From Microcyclospora pomicola (Eukaryota > Ascomycota > Dothideomycetes > Capnodiales), in the NCBI GenBank assembly GCA_002786065.1, contig NHNY01000007.1, positions 586,155 through 650,154 of the forward strand: a stretch of 64,000 nucleotides of DNA, in the 5' to 3' direction. Each line of letters begins with the position of its first letter. The first letter of the stretch is position 1. Positions 40,301 to 49,986 of the stretch are shown piece by piece. The position numbers and the translations under genes were made by a program. The notes under the pieces are model-generated. The model was not told where the DNA came from and did not search any database. It worked only from the letters and a program-made list of their open reading frames with translations.

Positions 40301-42682
40301 GCCTGTGATTGTAGGCAAATCGTCGAAGAGCTTGACACTGGCAAAATAGGCTTGTGGAGGCTTTCGCATACCTAACTTGGTCGGAATGACAGTACGTGGT
40401 GAAAGCAGCTCGGTGACAGTTCCCTTCGATGATTGTGAGAGTGCTTCCCATGCCTTGGAAATGACAGGCAGCACCTGGGAGGCTACATCAGGCGACCCTG
40501 TGAGAGTCTGACCTGGGCCAAATGCACGTCCATCGTCTTGTGCAACCCACCGTAACCAAGGAACAATCTGAAGCTCTTCCCAGCCTATTGAAAGCAACTG
40601 CGCTGGTTGTAGACCTTTCGTGAGACGATAGGGGATCGTTTCGGGTGGAACTGGCAAGTCTGATGGCATGCGTGCCGTGCTGACAAAAGTTTTGACTTGT
40701 CCCAATTGTAGCACGGGGCTGGAAGAGGTAGCTATGAACTCTTCCTTAATACTGGCTACAGTGCCGTCGAAGAGGGATTGAACAGCACCTGCGTCCATGT
40801 CTCTGTTGGAGACTTTGGTGCATGCCCATCGCACAAGCTCAATCACTTGCTGTTCGGTAAGCGCCTGTGCCTCCAGCTCTTTCTTGATGTCTCCGGTCGT
40901 GATGTCGGAAAGCAAGCCATAGTCTCGCAACTTCGTCAGAAAGCCGTGGGCCTGGGTCATCAGATCGTCAGGGATGACGGGAATGCCTTCAACGAAGCTA
41001 AGATCTTCGGTAGCAACACGCACTGCTTGGCTAGGCAGCACACCCCGAGTACTGAGGATATCGATGCTGGCTCTGGTATCACAGATCCAGAAAGCCTCTT
41101 CGATGTACTGGCCCACTTTATTAGAGGGGGTCGACTCGTCAAAGCTGTACTGTTTGCATGTATGGACAGCGGCAGGCATAAGAGCTTTGAGGTCGTCCTT
41201 GCTCATTTTATTGCGCCCCTTCGCGATCATCATCCGATCCAGCTTCACCTTCAAATCTGCCATTGCTCCTGTATAGGCGATCCTACAAGCAATCCCAGCA
41301 ACTCGCAGCATTTCGATGTTCCAGTCCCGAACATATCGCGCGTTAAGGTCGATACTTTCACGCTCGACAGTAGGGATCACACTCGGGGCTGAGATATGAG
41401 CCAGTAGGCCGGTGGTTTGTGCAGTCGGAAAACCAATAAAGATCTTTCCGTTCTTGGTGGGAGTGACAAAAGCAAATATTTCACCCGCTTTCTTCGAACC
41501 CGAGCCACTCATCGTGGATGCTGATGCTGAAGTTTCATCGTAGTTGGAAGTCAGAATAGCAATTTTAGTAGTTTTTGGGGGCGGTTTCTTTGTAGCTCGC
41601 TCGAGCTCCGCGGCAAGTTGTCGAGACACAAAAGTCCGCACATGCACTGTGCTCAATCGCAGAAAGACTGTGGCTGTGTTATAACCGGCAAGGTCTTCGA
41701 CGATAGCTTGTTGCAGGGCCTGCTCGTCTCGCTGTGCCTTTTTCAAGGCAGGAGTGGAAGTCGCGGTTCCCATTGAGAGTTTACTAAACCAGCTTCGCAA
41801 GGAACCCCCGGCATCTGACTGCTGTGGCTGTTGCTGCACAGTACTGTTGGTGGCGGCTATTGTCGTGCGATCCCATCCTACAACATTCATCCAATGAGCA
41901 TCAATCTGCGCATTCTGGTGCTCCACGGCGGTAATCTTCATCAATCCATCTTTCGTCGTGGGGCTCACATTTCTCGGTATGTCGACACTTGCTCCTGGTG
42001 ACATTTTCTTATCGAGGGTCAAGATGTTGAAATCGTTGAGATACAACTCGATGCACTCCAAGCCGACAAACGTGAGACTTGTGGCAAGAAATTGGCAAAT
42101 GCTCATCAACTGTGGTACAGGGGTGGTCGCATTTCGATAGTCTAGTAAGAAGGTAGTACCTGCATCTGCTTGATCTGACGATAGCTTGCCCCGACGTGTG
42201 AAAAGACTGTCCTTCTTCCAGTAGAATGCCATGCTCTCTAAGCCTGAGCTGACGAAAGGTGTCTCGCAATCTGCGAAGACACTGTAGAACCCGACACCAA
42301 AAGCTCCAATCTTTGTCTCGTCAGGGTTGCCCTCAGCGATACGCTTCAGTCTCGCCCAATCTTGGTCACGGAAACGTTCTCCGTCGTTCGACACGAGCAG
42401 TGTCTTGAGAGTGTGATGCTGCACAACATGCTTCAAATGTTCGCTTCGACTCTGACTTTGTGGGAGTGGAACGGTAGCGGATGGATGTGTCTCAAATCGA
42501 ATGGTGACCTTCTTCGCTTGAGCATCGGCGGCATTTTGGATGAGTTCTCGAAGAGTGGTCCACTCTCCCGAGTAGCGAGCGAGGACTTTGTCTATAAGGG
42601 CGCGGGTGTTGACGGTCACGGCTTCTTCATCCTCTTGCGAGCCCATAGTCTGCTCGCGCAGACGAGCATAGGTGGAAGACAT
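37385..42682 (-). CDS. Large GHKL-ATPase protein (DUF3684 / sacsin-like N-terminus), 1765 residues
   Basis: A single-exon frame from ATG 42682 (MSSTYARLREQTMGSQEDEE) to the stop at 37385. The N-terminus is a GHKL (Hsp90/sacsin-type) ATPase domain: WTTLRELIQNAADAQAKKVT (N box with the metal-binding Asn), LLVSNDGERF (Asp box region), and TKIGAFGVGFYSVFADCE (glycine-rich lid). This matches the DUF3684-type fungal family, whose function is not known to me. The long middle is helical. A Gln/Asn-rich linker around residues 1450-1600 follows. The C-terminus has WWITLCHELAHNLVSEHCAQ with a HELAH motif, which resembles a gluzincin zinc site but is only suggestive. It shares a 563-bp promoter region with CSE1. 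The frame is clean throughout. Confidence 0.85.
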   Translation of the reverse strand: MSSTYARLREQTMGSQEDEEAVTVNTRALIDKVLARYSGEWTTLRELIQNAADAQAKKVTIRFETHPSATVPLPQSQSRSEHLKHVVQHHTLKTLLVSNDGERFRDQDWARLKRIAEGNPDETKIGAFGVGFYSVFADCETPFVSSGLESMAFYWKKDSLFTRRGKLSSDQADAGTTFLLDYRNATTPVPQLMSICQFLATSLTFVGLECIELYLNDFNILTLDKKMSPGASVDIPRNVSPTTKDGLMKITAVEHQNAQIDAHWMNVVGWDRTTIAATNSTVQQQPQQSDAGGSLRSWFSKLSMGTATSTPALKKAQRDEQALQQAIVEDLAGYNTATVFLRLSTVHVRTFVSRQLAAELERATKKPPPKTTKIAILTSNYDETSASASTMSGSGSKKAGEIFAFVTPTKNGKIFIGFPTAQTTGLLAHISAPSVIPTVERESIDLNARYVRDWNIEMLRVAGIACRIAYTGAMADLKVKLDRMMIAKGRNKMSKDDLKALMPAAVHTCKQYSFDESTPSNKVGQYIEEAFWICDTRASIDILSTRGVLPSQAVRVATEDLSFVEGIPVIPDDLMTQAHGFLTKLRDYGLLSDITTGDIKKELEAQALTEQQVIELVRWACTKVSNRDMDAGAVQSLFDGTVASIKEEFIATSSSPVLQLGQVKTFVSTARMPSDLPVPPETIPYRLTKGLQPAQLLSIGWEELQIVPWLRWVAQDDGRAFGPGQTLTGSPDVASQVLPVISKAWEALSQSSKGTVTELLSPRTVIPTKLGMRKPPQAYFASVKLFDDLPTITGLQGTKEKFLSALGVRKTVELNVVFDRLMAKSATLAGEEGKWSHVDLIKYLMSVKDDIPQDDLKRLRETPICTASLGAGGKAVTSKLYRLSDLYEPDEEIGKLGLPLLHWPGVYRGSSPEGRFMKSLGLLPFPSVPVLVDILSQAIAKSDLQAHAIRYFLVNNARNGYGQYPMSSIDKAFLPVQPFPGEANNLVCKPSQCFANPQAAVLNFRVLRQDLQAHHAMFGVALNPPIDLCVDRLIKSPPTDASSAKTLFAYFSGRLNEIPTAGNLVNRLSDARIIPIFSRSNEKRISSRYVSPRSCFIGDNETYGEIFDFIDFGDEANSFLLRIGCKHEPDIAQLAGMVVAQPSRLLQTLGPDKYMQLLAKIAERTAVLKKDRSLWQQLKSTPCLLAVKEVPQLVSVGNEKPRELDEDPMFIKEYSLAIASSLVIVDDFGTYQLFHSSLLAAPQEEKVESLYAALETPYISDLVQEDHRIGSLLNDQSSAQKLHKLIGERCRLFLHDHPTDVIRHDARWLEQNLTVKCIEFLQVTRKLKGYRVQAAEKRTATLQRVSKKEAVLYVTKTHDLYEVSKAVVALLIKRPKQQDFLALETILASDLRRLKVKGYNVDRILRLREAESRIAETERRRREDEQRRLVVEASASHNQQRQITNGAPPYPQDQKAITSGANDHHADSPMTPDRTLAMPGAFESSPEQSVVNRGKTNSIFSNIRQQLGFNAGGQMGQQMQNLLGSGSPMPNQLSNFLGGGNDIPPPYQTKDPRPGKTITPGTEVVTSPQDLQQNLQSAIKASRAYNSSSLFSPPQTNNIKETPTYCDSKPGHNLKYISEVGPSALKVFMSQAGGAEVSPTDFIAQHMQSIEVFAGLLGEAANLFELDTKTLNIYHDDSGSSIAFNLNGSIFCNLRYFEQLHLADVHTMDGKVEAMAYWWITLCHELAHNLVSEHCAQHEFYTESFIGHYFRRVVWWVGRQGMQQG

Positions 42683-43245
42683 GCTGAGAGGTAGTTGCTG
42701 GTGGCGGACTACCAGGAGTGGCGTCTATAACATGGCTGTAGGGAGGAGAGGATGGACTGGAGCAACAGCGCGGAGGATATAGGTAGGAGAGGACGCCAAA
42801 TGTGTCGGCGGCGTAGAATGTCACAGAAGGTCTTGAATGGTGAGGCTGAGAAGGGTACTAGATCAGCTGAGGTTGTGTATGCGTATTAATGTAAAGTACG
42901 TGTACGTGAATCCATTTGGTACCTGAGGCGAGATCCAAATGTGGCGATGACATGATGTCTAGCATTCACATGCCAAAACGCATGACAGCTGAGCTAGTCT
43001 GTTCGGCAAACCTTCCCTATAGTTCTATGGATGATCGGAGAGCTTTGGTTTGTTTGGAGGGGACAATATAATTCCAGCCTCTATGCAACGGTACAAGCTT
43101 GTTGTTTGTCCTTCTTCACCTACGTTCGACCCTACCTATTGGCCTTTTCCTGGCACTTCTTCGGATCTTAGTCGACTCTCACTGGAAGTTGTACCCTTGA
43201 GAGCGACACCTATAGGAGGAACGGCACAAGTTTGACTCCGAAGCT
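42683..43245. promoter_or_regulatory. Divergent promoter region, GHKL protein / CSE1
   Basis: 563 bp between the two start codons. No specific site assigned and no gene seen. Confidence 0.5.
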
Positions 43246-46203
43246 ATGGCGGTGGACATCGAGAACATTGCCCATCTGCTACAGTCCAGTCTCCAACCAA
43301 GCCAGGCCAGACAATGTAAGCGAAGAGACAAGCACTTGAGCTCTTTCCATATGGTCAAATCACTAATAATCCGCGTACCATCAGCTGAACTGTCGTTACG
43401 AGAACAAGAGAACAAACCTGGCTTCTCACTTGCGCTTCTCCAGATCGTAGCCACCGAATCGTTCCCACAGAATACTCGATTAGCCAGCGCCCTCTTCTTC
43501 AAGAACTTCATCAAGCGCGGCTGGGTCAATGAAGATGGCAACCACCGGTTACCACAGGCTGAAGTGACAACAATCAAAAGCGAGCTAATCGGATTGATGG
43601 TAAAAGTGCCGTCCAACATCCAGGCACAACTAGGTGATGCGATCAGCGTGATTGCCGACAGCGACTTCTGGGAGAAATGGGACACTTTGGTAGATGATTT
43701 GGTTTCACGATTCACACCGGACAATGCCGCAGTCAATAACGGTGTTCTGCAAGTGGCACATTCCATATTCCGACGATGGGAGCCTCTTTACCGGTCTGAC
43801 GATCTATACACCGAAATCAACCATGTGCTATCCAAGTTTGCTGCACCATTTCTCCAACTATGGCAAACAATTGATCAAGCCATCGAGCAAAATCAAAGCA
43901 ATCCTGCAGTCCTCAAGGCACATTTCACCACTCTCGATCTTATCCTCAAACTCGTTTATGATCTGTCCACACACGATCTGCCACCGCAATTTGAGGAGAA
44001 TTTTGCTGCAATCAGCGCACTCCTGCACAAATACCTCACCTACGAAAACCCGACACTAAGCACGAACGATGAAGATGAGCCCGGCCCACTTGAAGAAGTA
44101 CGAGCTGGGGTGTTCTCAGTATTGGTGCTATACACGAAAAAGTTTGAAGAAGATTTCAGGCCACACCTCAATCAATTCATAGGGACGTCATGGAACCTTT
44201 TGACTTCCTTGGGGTCAGAAGCGAAATATGATGGCGTGGTCAGTAAAGCCCTCGAGTTCTTGACCGTTGTAGCAAGTGTACCCCGGCATGCTGAGCAGTT
44301 CAACAACGCCGATGTATTGGGTCAGATCACGGAAAAGGTCGTGATACCGAACCTTTCGTTGCGTGAGTCAGATGTCGAGCTGTTCGAAGATGAACCTATT
44401 GAGTTCATTCGACGTGACCTCGAAGGCGCCGATGAAGGCACCAGGCGGAAAGCAGCGACAAGCTTTCTTCGCACTTTGATGGAACAATTCGAAAAGCTTG
44501 TCACAGATGTTGTATCACACTATATCGACCATTTCCTGAAAGAGTATGCCAAGGACAAGTCTGCAAATTGGAAGTCGAAAGACGTGGCGGTCCATCTCTT
44601 CTCCTCCATTGCCGCAAAAGGTGTTGCGACTATGGCAAAAGGTGTACTAAGCGTCAACTCGCACGTTGATGTGATAGATTTCTTCGAGAAGCACGTGGCG
44701 GAAGATCTCACCAATGCCTCCTCGGAGCCACTGCTGAAAGTTGATGCGATTAAGTATCTATACCTTTTCCGCAGCATCCTATCCGCGCAGCAATGGCAAG
44801 CAGCGTTCCCACTTCTCGTCCAACATCTCAACTCATCAGTATATGTGGTGTACACATATGCCGCAACCGCGGTCGATCGCGCGCTATACCTCACCAACGA
44901 GCAACGACAACCCGTCATCCCTCGCGAGTCTATCGTCCCCCTTGCTAAGGATCTTTTGCAGCATCTCTTCGCGCTTATCACAAAAGATACCAAGCCCGAG
45001 AAGGTCCAGGAGAATGAGTTTCTGATGAAGTGTGTGATGCGAGTCCTCATTGTCATTCGAGACGGCGTGGTACCCATCGCAGATATGGTAACCACTAATC
45101 TTGTAAACATCACTAAGGTCATTCGACACAACCCATCAAACCCTGGATTCTGCTACTATCATTTCGAATCACTCGGCGCCTTGATCCGTTTTGTTGCACC
45201 TGCGCAACCCGAGAAGATAGAAAGCAGTCTCTTCCCTGTCTTCATGGAAGTGTTGCAAGGGAACGTGGAAGAATTTTCACCATACGTCTTCCAACTGTTC
45301 GCTTCCATGGTCGCTTCAGATCCATCCGCCAACCTATCTTCAAACTTCCAGCAGCTTATTCAGCCAATACTTGTGCCAACATTGTGGAACAGCAAAGGCA
45401 ATGTTCCGGCCCTCAACCGACTGCTTTGCAACATACTCCCGCGTGGCGCTGCTCAGATCTCTGCGGCTGGTCAGACAGAAGCAGTGCTCATCATATTTCA
45501 AAAGCTTGTCTCGAGTAAGGCATATGAAAGTCATGCAATGGACCTTATCGAGACCGTTGTTACCTCATTCCCAGTAGCTGCGCTTGAGAACTTCTGGGTC
45601 CCAATGTTCCAGCTAATGCTGACCCGATTGTCCAACTCGAAGACAGAAAACTTCACCCAGCGATTCGTGAGATTCTATCATCTTGTTTCAGCCAACACAG
45701 AAAAAGGACTTGGTGCCGACTTTTTCGTCGCGACCACCGACAAGGTCTCCAAAGACGCCTTCACACCACTCTACATTAGCATCATCCTGCCGGACACGCA
45801 GAAGATCTCTCGTCCGACTGATCGCAAGACAGCGGTCATTTCACTGACCCGCACACTCGCGGACTCGCAGGCTTTCGTCGAGCGTTACTCCAAGAGAGGC
45901 TGGACCATCACCTGCCAGGCGCTACTCAAGCTGCTCATCAACCCACCTCTTCCGGTCGCGGCGGACGATACCATCGAGGACCGCGACGTGGACGAGCTCG
46001 GGTTCGGAGCCGCCTTCACGCAGCTCAACACGTGCAAGCGGCCTGCTGTAGACCCCTGGCCACAAGTCGTGGACGTCAAGCAATGGGTCGGCGCCACCCT
46101 TCGTGATGCCGACCAACGGCATAAAGGACGAATCGGCCAGTTCGTCGAACAGAAGCTGGACACGCAAGAGAAAGCCGCGCTGCAACTGGTCATGAGTTCG
46201 TAG
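43246..46203 (+). CDS. cse1: Exportin-2 / importin-alpha re-exporter Cse1
   Basis: A karyopherin-beta family protein that returns importin alpha to the cytoplasm with Ran-GTP. Exons are 43246-43315 and 43385-46203. The 69-bp intron (GTAAGC...CATCAG) has no stop and is a multiple of three. Splicing gives QARQSELSLREQENKPGFSL, the expected first HEAT repeat and importin-beta N-terminal domain, and a protein of about 962 residues, normal for Cse1. Further landmarks are RLASALFFKNFIKRGW, IVATESFPQN, DDLVSRF, and the central CAS/CSE1 part (YLFRSILSAQQWQAAFPLLV, MKCVMRVLIVIRDG). The C-terminal part reads ALENFWVPMFQLMLTRLSNS and GLGADFFV. Identification is firm. Confidence 0.94.
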   Translation: MAVDIENIAHLLQSSLQPSQARQCKRRDKHLSSFHMVKSLIIRVPSAELSLREQENKPGFSLALLQIVATESFPQNTRLASALFFKNFIKRGWVNEDGNHRLPQAEVTTIKSELIGLMVKVPSNIQAQLGDAISVIADSDFWEKWDTLVDDLVSRFTPDNAAVNNGVLQVAHSIFRRWEPLYRSDDLYTEINHVLSKFAAPFLQLWQTIDQAIEQNQSNPAVLKAHFTTLDLILKLVYDLSTHDLPPQFEENFAAISALLHKYLTYENPTLSTNDEDEPGPLEEVRAGVFSVLVLYTKKFEEDFRPHLNQFIGTSWNLLTSLGSEAKYDGVVSKALEFLTVVASVPRHAEQFNNADVLGQITEKVVIPNLSLRESDVELFEDEPIEFIRRDLEGADEGTRRKAATSFLRTLMEQFEKLVTDVVSHYIDHFLKEYAKDKSANWKSKDVAVHLFSSIAAKGVATMAKGVLSVNSHVDVIDFFEKHVAEDLTNASSEPLLKVDAIKYLYLFRSILSAQQWQAAFPLLVQHLNSSVYVVYTYAATAVDRALYLTNEQRQPVIPRESIVPLAKDLLQHLFALITKDTKPEKVQENEFLMKCVMRVLIVIRDGVVPIADMVTTNLVNITKVIRHNPSNPGFCYYHFESLGALIRFVAPAQPEKIESSLFPVFMEVLQGNVEEFSPYVFQLFASMVASDPSANLSSNFQQLIQPILVPTLWNSKGNVPALNRLLCNILPRGAAQISAAGQTEAVLIIFQKLVSSKAYESHAMDLIETVVTSFPVAALENFWVPMFQLMLTRLSNSKTENFTQRFVRFYHLVSANTEKGLGADFFVATTDKVSKDAFTPLYISIILPDTQKISRPTDRKTAVISLTRTLADSQAFVERYSKRGWTITCQALLKLLINPPLPVAADDTIEDRDVDELGFGAAFTQLNTCKRPAVDPWPQVVDVKQWVGATLRDADQRHKGRIGQFVEQKLDTQEKAALQLVMSS

Positions 46204-46695
46204 ATACAGATATGTCTCCGGCATAAAAATGACGAAAACAGGAGCACACTTGTGTGTGTACACAGCCATTGTAGAAGCAGTAGACGTGAAATTGTGTACT
46301 GTGATGTCTGAAGTGTGCATCGTGCCGGGGCAGGCTATGGCACGGTTTCCATTCTAGTGAATCGGGCTCCTGGCAATCTCACACCATAAACATGCAATGT
46401 CTGATCACACGACCTCTTGCTTGACTAGGTGTGCAACAACAAATAGTCACTGCACCTGATATCAATGGTGATCGCGTCTATACTTGCCATATCTTCACGT
46501 TTACCGTCCAAGTCTGTATATCGGTCAAAGTCTGTAAGACTGTCACTCGCATCCGAAGAACAATGAGGCAACGGGACACATATCAGCAGGGGTGATCTCG
46601 ATCACGAAAATGGTAACGCTCATGCTATCCTAGACCTACTGACGCTCTGAAGACGTAAAGTGCTCGTCAAAATTGCCCTCTCTCCCAGCTATCCC
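46204..46695. other. Intergenic region between convergent CSE1 and HDA1
   Basis: About 490 bp of 3' flanks, no gene seen. Confidence 0.55.
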
Positions 46696-49172
46696 TCATC
46701 GTCTCGGACTCTGTATACCCACTAGCTTTGTCGGACTTCTATGCGGTGAGGCAAAGTTTTTGATCGGAGGCAACGAGCCACCACCCAAGCTGGGACTTTG
46801 CAAGCCCGCATCGTCACCCTGCGGCCGGGCCCAGTCTTGCGTGTCCTGTAGCAGATCTGCAAACACAGCGTCCTTGTGGTTCGCCAGCATCTCCGAGATG
46901 CTATCCGCCGAGCTCTTCTTCAATTTCCCAAAGCGCTTGCGGATCTTGTGCTCGTTGGTCCAGAAGCTGTGCTCGTGGGTGACGAAGACGAGCGAATGGG
47001 TGTAGTACCATGATGCGAGTTGGTCGTTGGTTGGGGAGCGCACACTCATGAACGCCACGTCTTGGACGAGGGAGATGGCTCGGGTCAGCCGAGCTTGTGC
47101 CCGTTGTTCGTACGCGCGGATGAAGTTGACGATCGCCCCGTGCCCCGTGTTCGTGCCCATGACGAACACGTGTGTGCTGTCATTGAGCTCGATGTAATTG
47201 TCCCACAGGTAGCTGAGCAAGGTCTCAGCTTCCTTCGTCCTGGCTTCGGCAGTATCTGCCTCCTCGTGTCCATCGCTATCATCGCTGCCAGTGATGTACT
47301 TGGGTAGGTTGACATCGATCACGGCGAAGCCTTGCTTGACTGCCCAGTCGATGTATGTCTTGATCACATCAGTCTTAGGTCATTGTCAGCATGTGCTGGA
47401 TCTACGACTGTGTTGGAGTACGTACCACCCATGTGTTGTGGAGTTCTACCTTTCCTGTCCTCGGATCAGGTGATGCGAGCATCTCTGGGGCATCGTGTAA
47501 GATTACCAGCAAAGGTCTTGCTTCAGCATAGTCTGGTCTGGGTAACGTCAGCATGTCACTGGGTTTCGATGGTCCTTCCTAGCAGTACTTACGTTGCGAG
47601 AACCTGGTTCTCGAACGACTTTGATATTTGAGCCCGATGGATGAACAAGGGCGTCATCTCGTATTCTTCCCATAGCTTGGAAGCTTGCCACGCGCGCACA
47701 ACATCGTGCATTCTTTCGCCTTGACCATGCTGTGGTGCCAACTGAGAAAGACGACTGTTGGGGTCTTTAGGGTGTAAACAACTCCAGAATTTGCTTTGTT
47801 GGCGAACGACGAGTTTCACGACGTCAACGCCACTTGTCGTCGGCTCTAGGTCAACTAAGCGATCTGGTGGTTCACCCATCAATGTTCTCGCGACCGCAGT
47901 CGCTGACCTTGCAATGGAATCGAGATTGTACCCTCCTTCTAAACATACGGCTACCTTTCCACTTGCCAACGACATCAGCATGTGTGTCATGTGTGCATAC
48001 CCAGCAGGCGATACATGGCATAGTCCGAGCATGTCGCCTTCAGCAGCATCGAAACCGGCCGCGATAATCACCAAGTCAGGATCAAACTCTTGCGCAATCG
48101 GCATGATGACTTGTTGGAAGGCGTAAATGTAATCCGCGTCCCCCATACCAGTCTTGCGCCACGGAATGTTCACATTCCGCCCGAGGCCTTCGCCTTCGCC
48201 ACAGTGAGTATGGTCCCCGTAGAAGAGCCGGTCGTCTCGGTATGATCTTTCAGGATAGAAGTTACCTTCCTGATGGACATGTAAAGAAACGTAAAGGACG
48301 TTCGGATCCGCATAATTTGCCTGTTGTATGCCGTTTCCATGATGGACGTCCCAATCCAGGACGAGGACCTTACGACACTTCTCTCCAAATTCAGCTTGAC
48401 ACACCTTCAGAGCAATGCTGACATTGTCATAAAAGCAGAAGCCTTTGACGTCTTCGCGTTCTGCATGATGGCCTGGCGGCCGTATCACAGCGAAAACGTT
48501 CTTGACCTTGCCAAGCACCACGGCTCGACATGCTTCAATGGCACCGCCTGCTGATAGCGCAGCACAATATGGGGTGGATGGCGATAGATAAACAGAGTCC
48601 ATTCGCCCGTACTCCGGGTGCTGGTTTTCGTGCGCTAGTTGCTCCGGTGTAAAATGTGTAACCGATTGGATCCAGTCCCAGTGTTTTTCGGTATGGACCA
48701 GACAGACTTCCTCTTTCGTTACCAGTCGGGTGTCGATCCTCCCCATCATCCATCTGGGATCTTCGGTTGAGCCAAGTCTCCAAACAAGCCCTGCAGCCAC
48801 GAAAGCTTCGAAGATGGCATGAATGCGGCGGGGATCCTCTGGGTGGATATCTGTCTCTGAGGGGATTGTCTCCACATGGAACCTCATACGGACATCATAT
48901 ACAAGGCCGGTCTGCGCGCTTGCATATGGCAACAGGTCACTTTTGGGAGGTCTCGGGGCATCTACGCGTCCAGTAAGGTGCTGATTATGTGTGGTAATGC
49001 TCGAGCCATTGGCTTCCAACTCTCTCTTCACGCCGTACCCTTTAAGAGACGGTGCATTAGACTTTGCCATGATTTCCAAAGGTTCAGATGACATAGCCAT
49101 CATATCTTCAGTCGAGGGCATGATGCCATCGGCCATTAGCACATCCATGGTACCATTCTGATCTGGGTCCAT
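46696..49172 (-). CDS. hda1: Class II histone deacetylase Hda1 with C-terminal Arb2 domain
   Basis: A Zn-dependent lysine deacetylase, the catalytic subunit of the fungal HDA1/Clr3 complex in gene silencing. Exons on the minus strand are 49172-47593, 47537-47426 and 47373-46696, with introns of 55 and 52 bp; the product is about 789 residues. The HDAC domain spans residues ~90-420: VIRPPGHHAEREDVKGFCFY (active-site His pair), VLVLDWDVHHGNGIQQANY (zinc Asp and His), IIAAGFDAAEGDMLG (second zinc Asp) and CLEGGYNLDSI (lid Tyr). After the linker, the Arb2 domain is assembled across all three exons: YAEARPLLVILHDAPEML, VIKTYIDWAVKQGFAVIDV, HVFVMGTNTGHGAIVNFIRA. The N-terminal 60 residues are Met-rich. 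ATG 49172 (MDPDQNGT) is used; the frame upstream of it has only GTG. Confidence 0.95.
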
Positions 49173-49986
49173 GCTTATGGCCGTGAGCCACAGCACTGGT
49201 AGTGTTAAGAGTCGTCCTCATGCATGCGCCTTCAGGACATGCAGCGCTGCTCCCTATAGCTTTAGGACAGATCGTTGTCAATAGTGAACTACCTAGTTTT
49301 GTTAGTCACGTGGTAATGTTTCAGACGCCTGGTCCAAACATAAGGTAGTAAGGCGATGAAGTGAAAGACAAAAGCAAATATAGCTTGGTGACTTAAGGAC
49401 AAGTAGAGTACGCAAAGATCAGTTCAGTGATCGCAATAGGAGTGTAGTAATGAAGGCGAAATCGCCTTTAGCAACAGTATTCGACCGTAAATAGCAGATA
49501 AGTAAAGACTTACTACGACCATGCTACTGCGTTTGCTGCTTAGGCCGCGCTTAGTAGCAGCGAAACTTCGCGCATGTCAAGATTGCGTGCACGAGCTGCG
49601 TATGCTATGCCAGGCTGTGGTCAAGTGGATGTATGTAGACTCGGCGGTGTAAGTTGATGTTTTGAGGACGGGTTAAGAAAGTGAAGACCAGAAGTATAGG
49701 TAGTTAGCTTGGCACGTCAATGCTAACGCGTTACGTAATCAGCATATATCTAGGTCCTTCACATGCAACACGCATACCTCCCTACGTCTTCACTTGAGCT
49801 CAATGCGAAGCATTATCAAGACTTCACTGACAGCAGTTAATGAATCGTTCAGACGGTACTGGGTAGCTTTGTTGCATTCAAGTGCGTCGACGCAGTGACT
49901 ATGCAATGGCAAAGTCTAGCCACACTGTGTTCATTGAGAAACTACCTCACACTACCAAGATTGGATTGTGGCCTTTAAACACATTG
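49173..49986. other. Intergenic region with short hairpin
   Basis: About 810 bp, rich in TAGTA-type words. A perfect 7-bp hairpin (AAGGCGA / TCGCCTT, 2-nt loop) sits at 49453-49468. No gene seen. It could contain a decayed repeat, but I cannot define ends. Confidence 0.45.

Noticed and set aside
44520-45131. 203-codon minus-strand frame inside CSE1
   Set aside because: Antisense shadow without domain; CSE1 is unambiguous.
49173-49986. A transposon remnant in the HDA1-MAK10 spacer
   Set aside because: Repeated TAGTA words and a small hairpin are present, but no terminal repeats, target-site duplication or coding relic could be defined.
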